From Sphingomonas sp. PP-CC-1A-547 (GTDB lineage: Bacteria > Pseudomonadota > Alphaproteobacteria > Sphingomonadales > Sphingomonadaceae): a stretch of 64,000 nt of DNA. The notes beneath the pieces are model-generated. The model ran no database searches, was not told where the DNA came from, and saw only the letters and a list, made by a program, of their open reading frames with translations. Both the position numbers and the translations under genes were made by a program. The stretch is from contig NZ_RAPZ01000010.1 of NCBI RefSeq assembly GCF_003610375.1, positions 966,161 through 1,030,160 of the forward strand. The letters run 5' to 3'. Positions 46,210 through 56,237 of this stretch are shown piece after piece (within the stretch, counting starts at the first letter, position 1; each line of letters begins with the position of its first letter).

Positions 46210-48216
46210 TCACGCCCCCAAAGGGGTTGGCGTCCCGAAAGGTCCCGACGGACGGCGGGTCTTAGGGATCGACGTGCCCGCACGCGGGACGGTCGACGCC
46301 TTAGCACCCGGATCCGGACGATCGAGATCCTCGCCCGCGATCAGCTTCTTGATCTCGTCACCGGTCAGCGTCTCGAACTCGAGCAACGCGCCGGCCACGG
46401 TGTGAAGCTGGGCGACGTGATCACTCAGCACCTGCTTGGCGCGGTCGAGACCACCTTCGACGATCCGCTTGATCTCGTCGTCGATCAACTGCGCGGTCTG
46501 GTTCGACATGCGCGACGGACGGCTCGACGAGTAGCCGAGGAACGACTCGCCCTCGGGCTCCCCGTATTCCAGCGGTCCAACCTTGTCCGACATGCCCCAA
46601 CGCGTGACCATGTCGCGTGCCAGACCCGTGGCGTACTGTATGTCGCCCGACGCGCCGGACGAGACCTTGTCGTAGCCGAAGATGACTTCCTCGGCGACAC
46701 GGCCGCCCATCGAGACCGCGAGGTTCGCGTACATCTTGTCGCGGTGATAGCTGTACGAGTCGCGCTCGGGCAGACGCATCACCATACCCAGCGCACGACC
46801 GCGCGGGATGATCGTCGCCTTGTGGATCGGATCCGACGCAGCCTCGTGCATCGCGACGACGGCATGGCCGGCCTCGTGATACGCGGTCATCCGCTTCTCG
46901 TCGTCGGTCATGACCATGCTGCGACGCTCTGCGCCCATCATGACCTTGTCCTTGGCCTCCTCGAACTCGGCCATTGCCACCAGACGCTTGCCCTTGCGCG
47001 CCGCGTGCAGCGCCGCCTCGTTGACGAGGTTGGCAAGATCGGCACCCGAGAACCCGGGCGTACCGCGTGCGATAACGCGAGCGTCGACGTCAGGTGCGAG
47101 CGGCACCTTCTTCATGTGGACTTCGAGAATCTTGATGCGACCCTCGATATCCGGCCGCGGCACGGTGACCTGGCGATCGAAACGGCCCGGACGCAACAGA
47201 GCGGGATCGAGCACGTCAGGACGGTTGGTGGCGGCGATGATGATGATGCCTTCGTTCGCCTCGAAGCCGTCCATTTCGACCAGCAGCTGGTTCAGCGTCT
47301 GCTCGCGCTCGTCATTGCCGTTGCCGAGCCCAGCGCCACGATGGCGACCGACTGCGTCGATCTCGTCGATAAAGACGATGCACGGTGCGGACTTCTTGGC
47401 CTGCTCGAACATGTCACGGACGCGGCTCGCGCCGACGCCGACGAACATCTCGACGAAATCGGAACCCGAGATTGTGAAGAACGGCACGCCGGCTTCGCCT
47501 GCAATTGCGCGCGCGAGCAGCGTCTTGCCGGTACCGGGGGAGCCGACCAGCAGCGCGCCCTTGGGGATCTTGCCGCCGAGGCGGGCGAACTTGGTCGGGT
47601 CCTTAAGGAACTCGACGATTTCTTCCAGCTCTTCGCGAGCCTCGTCGATGCCGGCAACGTCCTGGAAGGTGACCTTGCCTTCCTTCTGCGTCAGCATCTT
47701 GGCGCGCGACTTCCCAAAACCCATCGCGCCGGAGCCCGAGTTTTTCTGCATCTGCTTCAGAACGAAGAACGCGATGCCGAGGAACAGCAGGAACGGCAGC
47801 GACTGATACAACAACAGCGCCAGCATCGACGGGCCCTCTTCGGGCTTCGCGCTGATCGAGACGCCCTTCTCGCGCAGCTTCGGCACGAGCGTCGAATCCG
47901 GAATCGGATACGACTTGAACTTCTCGCCCGAGGACAGCGTCCCCGAGATGATATCGCGCGAGATGTTGACGTCCTTGACGGTGCCCTCGTCGACCTTGTC
48001 GAGGAACGCCGAATACGCGATCGTGTTACCACCCGACGCCGCGGTACGGCCGTCGAACATGGTCACGAACAGCGCCAGCGCGAGGAGGATGCCGACCCAG
48101 ATCAGCAAGCTCTTCATCCAAGGATTGCCGCCGCCGCCGTTTTCGGGACCGCCATTGCCGGGGCCGCCGTTTCCGGGGCCCTGGGGCTTCTGACCGCGGT
48201 TGTCGTTGTCGCTCAT
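46210..48216 (-). CDS. ftsH: ATP-dependent zinc metalloprotease FtsH
   Basis: A 668-residue inner membrane AAA+ protease. Two membrane segments (about 35-53 and 132-153) flank the periplasmic domain. The ATPase has Walker A GSPGTGKT (residues 225-232), Walker B IVFIDEID and the SRH arginines (RPGRFDRQV). The zinc site is HEAGH with the downstream Asp region. It degrades SecY, LpxC-type and damaged membrane proteins. An unusual cytoplasmic N-terminal tail of Gly/Asn/Pro repeats ([11 protein letters not shown]) precedes the first helix. MSDNDN at 48216 is preferred over a start 9 codons earlier. Confidence 0.97.
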   Translation of the reverse strand: MSDNDNRGQKPQGPGNGGPGNGGPENGGGGNPWMKSLLIWVGILLALALFVTMFDGRTAASGGNTIAYSAFLDKVDEGTVKDVNISRDIISGTLSSGEKFKSYPIPDSTLVPKLREKGVSISAKPEEGPSMLALLLYQSLPFLLFLGIAFFVLKQMQKNSGSGAMGFGKSRAKMLTQKEGKVTFQDVAGIDEAREELEEIVEFLKDPTKFARLGGKIPKGALLVGSPGTGKTLLARAIAGEAGVPFFTISGSDFVEMFVGVGASRVRDMFEQAKKSAPCIVFIDEIDAVGRHRGAGLGNGNDEREQTLNQLLVEMDGFEANEGIIIIAATNRPDVLDPALLRPGRFDRQVTVPRPDIEGRIKILEVHMKKVPLAPDVDARVIARGTPGFSGADLANLVNEAALHAARKGKRLVAMAEFEEAKDKVMMGAERRSMVMTDDEKRMTAYHEAGHAVVAMHEAASDPIHKATIIPRGRALGMVMRLPERDSYSYHRDKMYANLAVSMGGRVAEEVIFGYDKVSSGASGDIQYATGLARDMVTRWGMSDKVGPLEYGEPEGESFLGYSSSRPSRMSNQTAQLIDDEIKRIVEGGLDRAKQVLSDHVAQLHTVAGALLEFETLTGDEIKKLIAGEDLDRPDPGAKASTVPRAGTSIPKTRRPSGPFGTPTPLGA

Positions 48217-48316
48217 GGGTGCACGATACCTTTCACCGCACAAGATAAGCGTGCGCGGGTTAATGGCAATGGAACAACGCGCGACTTGCGTTGATCAGTG
48301 TGAACGGACGGGCGCG

Positions 48317-49282
48317 CTAAACGGTTCGGCGCGGTGGTGCCTCGCGGAAGCGCCAGACGTCGCCGCGAACGCTGGCGATGATCCCGGCTTGGGTGGTGCG
48401 CTTGCCGGTCATCAGCGAGTCGAGCAGGCTTTCGATGTTGGCGGCCTCGGTCCATTCGGGCGCGACGATGCCGGCGTCGGTGCGGACCGTGCCGATCGCG
48501 CGGCGCGCGAGGCGGCGGAGGATCTCGCGGGGAAGTTTCTCGACCGCGAGCTTCACTTCGCCGCCACCGACCTTGGCGCGTTCGGTCCAGATCCAGTCGA
48601 CCATCGCGCGGACATCGGTGTCGGTCTCGGCAAGCGCCGCAGCGGCGCGCGCGAGATTGGGCGTGCCGAGCCATTCGTTCTGGTCGAGCAACCGACGGAA
48701 GCGGGTACGATCGTGGCGGTCGTCGTGGTTCGAGGGGTCGTCGAAGAACGGCACTTCGGCGCGGCGGACGATCGCGCGGAGTTCGGCGCGGCGCCAGTCG
48801 AGCAAGGGGCGGACGACCGTGACGCCGTGGACTTCGGTGCGGGCGCGGACACCGGCGAGGCCGGCTAGCCCTGACCCCCGGGCGGCGCGCATGAGGAAGG
48901 TTTCGGCCTGGTCGTCGGCGTGGTGGCCGGTGACGAGCGCCCCTGCCCCGATCACGCGGGCGTAGTCGGTGAGGAGGGCGTAGCGCGTGGTGCGCGCCTG
49001 CGCCTGGATGCTGGCACCGATGATCGGTTCGCTGGGGGCAAGCGTCGCGTGGGAGATGCCGAGCGTTGCGCAATGCGCCGCGACCATCGCGGATTCCTCC
49101 ACCGCTTCGGGGCGAAGGCGGTGGTCGATACTGGCGACCGTGAAGCCGGGCGGCAGGGCTTCGTGCGCGAGGGTGAGCATCGCCATGCTGTCGGGGCCGC
49201 CGGAGACGGCGAACAGCGGGTTGGCGATGTCGCTTGCCAGGCGCGCGAAGTCGGCGGCGAAGCGGCGTCCTTCTTCGGTCAT
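48317..49282 (-). CDS. tilS: tRNA(Ile)-lysidine synthetase TilS
   Basis: A 321-residue N-type ATP pyrophosphatase that adds lysine to C34 of the isoleucine CAU tRNA, changing both amino acid and codon identity. The PP-loop is SGGPDS (residues 27-32), with SIDHRLRPEA and TGHHADDQAETFLMR following. It lacks the long C-terminal domains of E. coli TilS, as is usual in alphaproteobacteria. It sits 100 bases upstream of ftsH, the conserved pairing. Confidence 0.94.
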   Translation of the reverse strand: MTEEGRRFAADFARLASDIANPLFAVSGGPDSMAMLTLAHEALPPGFTVASIDHRLRPEAVEESAMVAAHCATLGISHATLAPSEPIIGASIQAQARTTRYALLTDYARVIGAGALVTGHHADDQAETFLMRAARGSGLAGLAGVRARTEVHGVTVVRPLLDWRRAELRAIVRRAEVPFFDDPSNHDDRHDRTRFRRLLDQNEWLGTPNLARAAAALAETDTDVRAMVDWIWTERAKVGGGEVKLAVEKLPREILRRLARRAIGTVRTDAGIVAPEWTEAANIESLLDSLMTGKRTTQAGIIASVRGDVWRFREAPPRRTV

Positions 49283-49314
49283 GCGGAGACAGTCCTGAAG
49301 GTTGAGCGGTCACC

Positions 49315-49419
49315 ACCCCGGCGGAGGCCGGGGCCCAATTGGGGGACGGTGATGACTGAGTTCAGTCCGCCGTTACGACCACCTTGCCAGTTGGGCCCCG
49401 GCCTCCGCCGGGGGGGTGT
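49315..49419. repeat. Palindromic repeat family C, copy 2
   Basis: The left arm CACCCCGGCGGAGGCCGGGG then CCCAATTGGGGGA and right arm CCAGTTGGGCCCCGGCCTCC then GCCGGGG mirror each other. The left half is nearly identical to the copy at 27241-27342, but the central 45 bases differ. It fills most of the 193-base gap between cpoB and tilS. Confidence 0.85.
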
Positions 49420-49475
49420 TAGAGTGCGACGTGAGGTCACGGACAGGCAGGTACGCGTGCGCACTGGAAGATGCC

Positions 49476-50399
49476 TTACTTGCACTTCGCCGCGCTGCGC
49501 CCGGCGGCAACCTGCCCCTTCATCGCCGACGCCATCTTGGCGCCGTAGACGTCGTTCAGCTCGTCATACACCTTGCACGCGTCCGCCGGCTTGTTGAGCT
49601 TGGTCAACGCCTGGCCGAGATACAGCAGGCTGTCCGGCGCGCGCTCACCCTCGGGCATCTTCTTGTAATTATCGTAGAACGCCATCGATGCGAGGCTCGG
49701 CTTGCCCTCGTCGAGATACGACCGGCCGAGCAGGTTCTGTGCATAGCTGGCGCGCTTGCTCTTGGGGTATTCGGCGACGACCTTCTTCAGTTGCGCCTCG
49801 GCCTGCGGGTATTGCTTGGCGGCCCAGAGGCGGTAGCCGTACATATACTCGTCCTCCGCCGGATCGCCGGTCGACGGCTTCTCGACCGAAACCTTGGTCG
49901 GCGTCGCCGCGCCGGGCTTGCTCGCGGCTTCGGGGCGCGTGGTCGGGCGCGAGGGTCCGCTCGACTGATCATCGGATTCGATCGGACCACCAGCCCCCGC
50001 CCCCGTCGCGATCGGCGCGGGACCGGTCTCGAGCGTCTTCAACCGCGCGTCGTTCGAGCGGCGGTAATTGTCGAACGCGTCCTGCAACTGACGCGTGCGG
50101 TTCTGGTTCTGCTCGATCTGCTCGGTGAGCGAGGTCATCTGCTGTTCGAGCGACGTGACGCGCTGGTTCACGTCGGCGAGCGCGCTGGTCGCGGGCGAGC
50201 CTGGGCCCGGGCCCTGCTCGCTCTGTGGCGCGCGGACTTCGGGCTGGAGCATCTGGCCCGCACCACCCGGGAAGACCTTCCGCTGGACCGCGCGCATTTC
50301 GCTTTCGAGCTTGCCGACGCGGCCCTCGACATTTTGTGCCTGTACGGCAGCGGGCAACAGCGCCGCGAGGCAGACGCCGACCAGAATTGACTTACGCAT
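49476..50399 (-). CDS. cpoB: Cell division coordinator CpoB (YbgF)
   Basis: A 307-residue periplasmic protein: signal peptide (MRKSILVGVC to AVQAQ), a trimerising coiled coil (ADVNQRVTSLEQQMTSLTEQ), a Pro/Thr/Ala-rich linker, and a C-terminal TPR domain from about residue 185 (YMYGYRLWAAKQYPQAEAQL, LGRSYLDEGKP). CpoB links Tol-Pal to septal peptidoglycan synthesis. Usually tolQRAB-pal precede it; here the upstream neighbours are the RodZ-like and ptsP genes instead, while tilS and ftsH follow as expected. Confidence 0.92.
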   Translation of the reverse strand: MRKSILVGVCLAALLPAAVQAQNVEGRVGKLESEMRAVQRKVFPGGAGQMLQPEVRAPQSEQGPGPGSPATSALADVNQRVTSLEQQMTSLTEQIEQNQNRTRQLQDAFDNYRRSNDARLKTLETGPAPIATGAGAGGPIESDDQSSGPSRPTTRPEAASKPGAATPTKVSVEKPSTGDPAEDEYMYGYRLWAAKQYPQAEAQLKKVVAEYPKSKRASYAQNLLGRSYLDEGKPSLASMAFYDNYKKMPEGERAPDSLLYLGQALTKLNKPADACKVYDELNDVYGAKMASAMKGQVAAGRSAAKCK

Positions 50400-50495
50400 G
50401 GGCCACACCCCCCGGTGGATTGGTTAATCGTCCGGGTATAGCTGCACTACCCATCCTGTCGCCAGCCTTAAGACCCTGGCGATGGTCGGCTGCAA

Positions 50496-51464
50496 TCACG
50501 GATTGGGCGTTGCCGTAGCGGCGGGTGGTGGATTGGCGGCCGCGTCGAGGTTGGCGCGCTGCGTTTCGCTCAACGGACGACGCGGCGTGCGGGGGCGGTT
50601 GGCGGTGCGCGACCGCTCGGACGACCGCGTCGGCGTCGCTTCGGTCGCGGTCGGCGTGGCCTGAGGCTCGGGGGTGCCGGCGATCCGCGCGGCAATTGCC
50701 GGCGCACCCACGGACACATCCTTGATCGCGCGCTCACCCGTGCCGAGCGCAGGGGCAGCGGCGCCGTTGAGCGTCACCGCCAGCTTGTCGGCGCGACCGA
50801 TGTTGATCTTCGGATCCTTGGCATCCTTCGGCACGTCGAACTTCTCGCCGGGCTTCATCGTACCGAGATACAGCGTCTTGTTGTCGGCGTCGTAGACGCG
50901 CATCCACACCTCGTCCGAGGCGGTCAGCGTGACCTGTCCGTTGGCCGGCGTGGCCGGCGCAGGGACCGGTTGCGCGGTCTGCGCGGCGGGGTTCGGCGCG
51001 GTCTCGGCGATCGGCGTCGTGGTCGAACCATTGCTCGATCCGCGGAACATGTCGGTGCCGTACCACAGCCCGACCAGCACCAGCACCGCGATCGCGATGC
51101 CCAGCGCGACGATCGCCAGCCCGCGCGAAGGCACACGCGACGGATCGGTCATCTCGTAGGGTTCGTATTCGGGCTTCTTGCTGCCGAGCTTCGCGACGTC
51201 GCTACGGACGATGTTGGCGATCTGCACCTCGTCGATGCCCATCGCGCGCGCATAGGCGCGGCTGAAACCGACTGCGTAGGTCGAGGACGGCAGCGTCGAA
51301 TAATCGGACGCCTCGATCGCTTCGAGGTGGCGCAGCGGCACGCGGGTACGCGTCGCGATATCCGCGACGGTCAGACCCTGCGCCTCGCGCGCCTTGCGGA
51401 GAATGTCGCCAGCACGCTCTGGTTGAGCGGGTGCTGCGTTCTGGCCGGTTTCGACCTCGTCCAT
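50496..51464 (-). CDS. RodZ-like HTH membrane protein (DUF4115)
   Basis: A 322-residue protein with an N-terminal helix-turn-helix (LRKAREAQGLTVADIATRTR, then VPLRHLEAIEASDYSTLPS), one membrane helix (LAIVALGIAIAVLVLVGLW, about residues 117-137), a Pro/Thr linker and a periplasmic DUF4115 domain (EVWMRVYDADNKTLYLGTMK). This is the RodZ layout, a cytoskeletal factor that ties MreB to the cell wall machinery. A basic, Pro/Ala-rich tail ends the protein. MDEVETG at 51464 is taken as start. It lies between ptsP and cpoB. Confidence 0.9.
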   Translation of the reverse strand: MDEVETGQNAAPAQPERAGDILRKAREAQGLTVADIATRTRVPLRHLEAIEASDYSTLPSSTYAVGFSRAYARAMGIDEVQIANIVRSDVAKLGSKKPEYEPYEMTDPSRVPSRGLAIVALGIAIAVLVLVGLWYGTDMFRGSSNGSTTTPIAETAPNPAAQTAQPVPAPATPANGQVTLTASDEVWMRVYDADNKTLYLGTMKPGEKFDVPKDAKDPKINIGRADKLAVTLNGAAAPALGTGERAIKDVSVGAPAIAARIAGTPEPQATPTATEATPTRSSERSRTANRPRTPRRPLSETQRANLDAAANPPPAATATPNP

Positions 51465-51572
51465 TCTTGTCTCCGAACACGGGTGCGTAGCGTTTCCCGC
51501 CATGTCACCCGTCTTTCAGAGGGCCCCAGCCGTGTCAACGCACCGCGCGTCTTAACCGCAGCTTTCCGCCGA

Positions 51573-53846
51573 TCAGACGATTTCGACGCCGTTCTCGGTC
51601 GCCCAATTGGTCAGCGCACCGCGCATGTCGCGCGGCGGGTTGGCCAGCAGCCCTGTCATGTATGCGGTCAGCGCGGCGCGATCGAGCGAGCGCGTCATCG
51701 CCTTGATCGGGCCGACTGCGGCGGGGGTGATCGACAACCTCTCAATGCCGAGCCCGATCAGCGCCATCGCCTCCAGCGGGCGCCCGCCCATTTCGCCGCA
51801 GACCGCCAGATCGACGGAGGCGTCGCGGACCGGTGCGACCAGCCGCGCGATGAAGCGCAGGATCGACGGGCTGAGCCAGTCGTAGCGCTCGGCGAGCTTC
51901 GGATTGGCGCGATCGGCGGCGAACAGGAACTGCGTGAGATCGTTGGTGCCGATCGACAGGAACTCGATCTTCGGCAGCAGGATGTCGAGCATCTCGGCAA
52001 GCGCCGGCACCTCCAGCATCGCGCCGTAGCGGATCGCCAGCGGCATCTTCCGCCCGCGTCCTTCGAGCCAGGTCCGCTGCGCCTCGAACAGCGCGCGTGC
52101 CTCGTCGAACTCCCACGGCTCGCTGACCATCGGGAACATCACGTTGAGCGTGCGGCCGGCGGCGGCTTCGAGAAGAGCCCGCGCCTGCACCTTCATCAAC
52201 CCGTCGCGCTCCAGGCCGAGGCGCAGCGCGCGCCAGCCCATCGCCGGGTTCTCTTCGTCCGAATCCTCCTTGTTGAGATACGGCAGCGCCTTGTCGCCAC
52301 CGATATCGACGGTGCGGAAGATTACAGGGCGATCGCCGGCCGCATCGAGCACTTCGCGGTACAGCCGCTGCTGGCGCTCGCGCTGCGGTAGCGTGGCGGA
52401 GACGAGGAACTGGAACTCGGTACGGAACAGGCCGATTCCGTCCGCGCCGGTCACGTCGAGCGCGGCCACGTCGTCACGCAGGCCTGCGTTCACCATCAAG
52501 GTCAGGCGATGGCCATCCTTGGTGACCGGCGGGACGTCGCGCAGCGCCGCGAACGCCGCCTTGCGCTTCTGGCGCATCGCGAGGCGCGCCTCGAACGCTT
52601 CCTCCATTGCCGCCGAGGGCCGTGCGAAGACGTTGCTCTCGGCGCTGTCGAGCAACAGCATGTCGCCCTCTGCGACCAACCGGCGGATGTCGCGAACGCG
52701 GCCGAGCACGGGCACGCCCATCGCGCGCGCGACGATCGTGACGTGTGCGGTGAGCGAGCCTTCTTCAAGGATCACGCCCTTCAGCCGACGCTTGTCGTAT
52801 TCGAGCAGTTCGGCGGGGCCGAGGTTGCGCGCGATCAGGATCGTGTCCTGGCGAAGACCCATCTGCGCGGCGGTACCCATCTGGCCCGAGACGATCCGCA
52901 GTAGCCGGTTCGACAGGTCTTCGAGATCGTGCATCCGGTCGGCAAGCAACGGATCGTCGATCTGGCGCATCCGCTGGCGGGTGCGTTGCTGAACGCGCTC
53001 AATCGCCGCTTCCGCGGTGAGGCCGGAGTCGATCGCCTCGTTGATGCGCCGCGCCCAGCCCTCGTCATACGCGAACATCTTGTAGGTCTGGAGCACCTCG
53101 ACATGCTCGCCGCCGACGCCGAACTCGGCCTCGCGCGTCATCCGGTCGATGCCTTCGCGCATCTTGTCGAACGCCGCGTAGACGCGGTGGCGCTCGGCGT
53201 CGGTATCCTCGGCGACGGTATGCTCGATGTGGATACGCGGCTGGTGATAGACCGCGAAGCCCGCGCCCATGCCGTCGACGAGCTTCTGGCCGGGGATGCG
53301 CATCGCCGCGGTCGACTGCGGCCGATCCGCGCCGCCGCCGGTGGTGTCGATCAGCCCTGCGTTGGCGATCAGTTCGGAGAGCACCATCGCGACCGTCTGC
53401 AACGCCTCGATCTCGACGTCCGCATATTTGCGACGATCGGTGTGCTGGACGGCCAGGACGCCGACGGAACGCTCGCGGCGGATGATCGGCACGCCGGCGA
53501 AACTGTGGAAGCGATCCTCGCCGGTCTCGGGCTTGTAGGCGAAATCGGGGTGGCTGGCGGCTTCGTCGAGGTTGAGCACTTCGACATCCTCGGCGATCGT
53601 GCCGACGAGACCTTCGCCGAGTGCAAGCTTGGTGACGTGGACCGCCGCCTGATCGAGGCCGCGGGTCGCGAACAGTTCGAGCACGCCCTCGCGCAAGAGG
53701 TAGATCGAGCAGACCTCGCTGTCGATCGCGGTGGCGATGATGCCGACGACGGCGTTCAGCTTGGCTTGCGCGGACGTGCGCGACGCCATCACGTCGTGAA
53801 GGCTGGTGAGGATTTCGCGGGCGGAGGCGGCGGCCGAAAGGGGCAT
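51573..53846 (-). CDS. ptsP: PEP-protein phosphotransferase PtsP (enzyme I-Ntr)
   Basis: A 757-residue enzyme of the nitrogen-related phosphotransferase system. An N-terminal GAF domain (about 20-165) is followed by the enzyme I N-domain, a swivelling His domain with His368 in SLTAHVTIVARAMGVPV, and the PEP-binding barrel (GADGIGLFRTEFQFL, FLSIGTNDLTQFLFAADR, VCGEMGGRPLEAMAL). It phosphorylates NPr in response to nitrogen and PEP signals; ptsO and ptsN are not in this window. No PTS sugar permease gene is seen. Confidence 0.95.
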   Translation of the reverse strand: MPLSAAASAREILTSLHDVMASRTSAQAKLNAVVGIIATAIDSEVCSIYLLREGVLELFATRGLDQAAVHVTKLALGEGLVGTIAEDVEVLNLDEAASHPDFAYKPETGEDRFHSFAGVPIIRRERSVGVLAVQHTDRRKYADVEIEALQTVAMVLSELIANAGLIDTTGGGADRPQSTAAMRIPGQKLVDGMGAGFAVYHQPRIHIEHTVAEDTDAERHRVYAAFDKMREGIDRMTREAEFGVGGEHVEVLQTYKMFAYDEGWARRINEAIDSGLTAEAAIERVQQRTRQRMRQIDDPLLADRMHDLEDLSNRLLRIVSGQMGTAAQMGLRQDTILIARNLGPAELLEYDKRRLKGVILEEGSLTAHVTIVARAMGVPVLGRVRDIRRLVAEGDMLLLDSAESNVFARPSAAMEEAFEARLAMRQKRKAAFAALRDVPPVTKDGHRLTLMVNAGLRDDVAALDVTGADGIGLFRTEFQFLVSATLPQRERQQRLYREVLDAAGDRPVIFRTVDIGGDKALPYLNKEDSDEENPAMGWRALRLGLERDGLMKVQARALLEAAAGRTLNVMFPMVSEPWEFDEARALFEAQRTWLEGRGRKMPLAIRYGAMLEVPALAEMLDILLPKIEFLSIGTNDLTQFLFAADRANPKLAERYDWLSPSILRFIARLVAPVRDASVDLAVCGEMGGRPLEAMALIGLGIERLSITPAAVGPIKAMTRSLDRAALTAYMTGLLANPPRDMRGALTNWATENGVEIV

Positions 53847-53960
53847 TCGCGTTGGCTATCAGATGAAACGCTTGGGTGCCACGCAACAAAAGCAGTGTTG
53901 GGGTGAAGTTCGATCGATCTGAAGGTGTGGATCCTTACAAGTGTTTGTTGATTCTGGTTT

Positions 53961-54071
53961 CTCCCCTCCCTGGAAGGGAGGGGTTGGGGGTGGGTCGGCT
54001 CGTTTGAGCCGTCACGGTCTCGGTATGTGGAAGCCGACCCACCCCCTGCCCCTCCCTTCCAGGGAGGGGTG
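53961..54071. repeat. Palindromic repeat family B, copy 2
   Basis: CTCCCCTCCCTGGAAGGGAG then GGGTTGGGGGTGGGTCGGCT on the left, and GCCGACCCACCCCCTGCCCC then TCCCTTCCAGGGAGGGGTGAG on the right. The arms match the copy at 13591-13700 but the core differs. It lies just 3' of ruvB, in the gap to ptsP. Confidence 0.87.
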
Positions 54072-54076
54072 AGAAG

Positions 54077-55102
54077 TCAGGTGTCGAACAGGCCGTCCTG
54101 GCTGCCGGCTGGTGGGTTCAGACCCAGGTGTTTCCAGCCGCCTGCATTCAGGAACCGACCGCGAGCAGTGCGCGCAATCAGACCCAACTGGATCAGATAT
54201 GGCTCGATCACTTCCTCGATCGTGTCGCGCGGTTCGCTGAGGCCCGCCGCCAACGTCTCCACGCCGACCGGGCCGCCGCGGTAGATGTCGGCGATCATCA
54301 TCAGATACCGCCGATCCATCGCGTCGAGCCCGAGCGAATCGACTTCAAGCCGGTTGAGCGCCGCATCCGCCGCCCGCGCGTCGACCGTCTCGTGCCCTGC
54401 GACATTCGCGAAATCGCGCACCCTTCGCAGCAACCGTCCGGCAATACGTGGCGTCCCCCGCGCACGCCGCGCGATCTCCATCGCGCCGTCCTTGGCGATG
54501 CCAAGCCCAAGCAGTCCCGCCGCTCGCGTGACGACGCGCTCCAGTTCCTCGACCGTATAGAATTGCAACCGCACCGGGATGCCGAAGCGATCCCTCAACG
54601 GCGTCGTCAACAACCCCTGCCGCGTGGTCGCGCCGATCAGCGTAAACCGCGGCAGGTCGATGCGTACCGACCTCGCACTTGGCCCCTCGCCGATCATCAG
54701 GTCGAGCGCACGGTCCTCCATCGCCGGGTAGAGCACCTCCTCGACCGCGGGCTGCAACCGGTGGATCTCGTCGATGAACAGCACGTCGCCGTCCTCGAGA
54801 TTGGTCAACAACGCGGCGAGATCGCCCGACTTGGCGATCACCGGGCCTGAGGTGGCGCGGAACCCGACCCCCATCTCGCGCGCGACGATCTGCGCGAGCG
54901 TCGTCTTGCCGAGCCCCGGCGGACCGAAGAACAGCACATGATCCAGGGCATCGCCACGCGATTTCGCCGCCTGGATGAAGATGCGCAGGTTCTCGCGTGC
55001 CGCCTTCTGCCCGACGAATTCGTCGAGAGTCTTCGGGCGCAGCGCGGCGTCAACGTCTTCGGGACGCTTGGCGGCAGTCAGGATGCGGTCTGTATCGGTC
55101 AC
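54077..55102 (-). CDS. ruvB: Holliday junction branch migration helicase RuvB
   Basis: A 341-residue AAA+ motor. Walker [12 protein letters not shown], Walker [10 protein letters not shown], sensor region [12 protein letters not shown] and the arginine finger stretch [14 protein letters not shown] are all present, with the C-terminal winged helix ([16 protein letters not shown]). It pumps DNA through the RuvA-bound four-way junction. In most bacteria ruvB directly follows ruvA; here an opposite-strand gene and a repeat lie between them. Confidence 0.97.
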   Translation of the reverse strand: MTDTDRILTAAKRPEDVDAALRPKTLDEFVGQKAARENLRIFIQAAKSRGDALDHVLFFGPPGLGKTTLAQIVAREMGVGFRATSGPVIAKSGDLAALLTNLEDGDVLFIDEIHRLQPAVEEVLYPAMEDRALDLMIGEGPSARSVRIDLPRFTLIGATTRQGLLTTPLRDRFGIPVRLQFYTVEELERVVTRAAGLLGLGIAKDGAMEIARRARGTPRIAGRLLRRVRDFANVAGHETVDARAADAALNRLEVDSLGLDAMDRRYLMMIADIYRGGPVGVETLAAGLSEPRDTIEEVIEPYLIQLGLIARTARGRFLNAGGWKHLGLNPPAGSQDGLFDT

Positions 55103-55155
55103 ACCCTGCGATAGCGCGCTCGCGGTGAAGGGGGCAAGGCGGCTATGGGTGTGGG

Positions 55156-56064
55156 ATGACCAACGAGACCTCGCAACCCGATTTGTATCTGCTGGGCGGA
55201 GTCTCGCCCGCGTTGGAGGCTACGCTCGCCGAGCGCTTCACGTTGTACCGCAACGATCCGCCGGCGACGACGCGGGCGATCGTCGGGGGTGGGAGCAGCG
55301 TGGTCGATGCGGCACTCCTGGACCGCCTGCCTGCGCTGGAGATCGTCGCGATCCACGGCGTCGGCTATGACGGAGTCGACCTTGCCGCAGCCAAGGCGCG
55401 CGGCATCGCGGTGACGACGACGCCTGACGTGCTGACCGACGACGTCGCGGACCTTGCGATCGGGCTGATGTTGGCGGTGCAGCGGCGGATCGTCGCGAAT
55501 GACCGTGCCGTGCGGGACGGCGGGTGGCAGGTCGATCTTGCGCGCCGGGCGAGCGGGCGGCGGATCGGGATCTTCGGACTGGGGCGGATCGGTAGAGCCA
55601 TCGGCAAGCGTGCTGCGCCGTTTGCGAATGAACTCTATTATACGGCTCGCTCCGCCAAGCCGAATTTCGAAGGCATGTTTCATGCCGACATCGTTTCGCT
55701 TGCGGCAGCGTGCGACGTGCTGATCATCGCAGCACCTGGGGGCGAGGCGACGTCGCATATCGTGGATGCGGGTGTCCTCGGGGCGCTTGGCGAGGACGGT
55801 ATCCTCGTCAATATCGCTCGGGGTAGTCTGGTGGACGAACCGGCGCTGGTGGCGGCGCTTCAGGACGGGACGATCGCCGGGGCGGGGCTCGATGTGTTCG
55901 CTGACGAACCTGCGGTTCCCGACGCGCTCAAGGCGATGGATCGGGTGGTACTGTCACCGCATCAGGGTAGCGCGACCGTCGACGGGCGGGCGGCGATGGG
56001 GGCGTTGGTGGTTGCGAACCTCGACGCGCATTTCGGGGGGAAAGCGCTGCTCACCCCGCTTTGA
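55156..56064 (+). CDS. D-2-hydroxyacid dehydrogenase
   Basis: A 302-residue NAD(P)-dependent dehydrogenase of the D-isomer-specific family. The Rossmann motif is [16 protein letters not shown] (about residues 138-153), the catalytic arginine in [11 protein letters not shown], and the glutamate and histidine follow in [12 protein letters not shown] and [13 protein letters not shown]. Probable substrates are hydroxypyruvate or glyoxylate. It lies divergent from ruvB with 53 bases between starts and convergent with ruvA, splitting the ruvAB pair. Confidence 0.93.
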   Translation: MTNETSQPDLYLLGGVSPALEATLAERFTLYRNDPPATTRAIVGGGSSVVDAALLDRLPALEIVAIHGVGYDGVDLAAAKARGIAVTTTPDVLTDDVADLAIGLMLAVQRRIVANDRAVRDGGWQVDLARRASGRRIGIFGLGRIGRAIGKRAAPFANELYYTARSAKPNFEGMFHADIVSLAAACDVLIIAAPGGEATSHIVDAGVLGALGEDGILVNIARGSLVDEPALVAALQDGTIAGAGLDVFADEPAVPDALKAMDRVVLSPHQGSATVDGRAAMGALVVANLDAHFGGKALLTPL

Positions 56065-56082
56065 ACCGAGCTGGATAGCAAT

Positions 56083-56203
56083 CCTCCCCCGCCAGGGGGA
56101 GGTGGCACCGCAGGTGACGGAGGGGGAGGACACGCAACAAACGTGTCGCGTGCCTCCCCCTCCGTCTGGCAAGCGCCAGCCACCTCCCCCTTGCGGGGGA
56201 GGA
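56083..56203. repeat. Palindromic repeat family A, copy 2
   Basis: CCTCCCCCGCCAGGGGGAGG, GGTGACGGAGGGGGAGG, CCTCCCCCTCCGTCTGGC and CCTCCCCCTTGCGGGGGAGG follow in the same order and spacing as in 10761-10882. The central 20 bases differ (here CGTGTCGCG). It sits between the convergent 2-hydroxyacid dehydrogenase and ruvA ends. Confidence 0.87.
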
Positions 56204-56237
56204 TCGTTAGATACGCGACCTGCAATTTGCGCCGACG

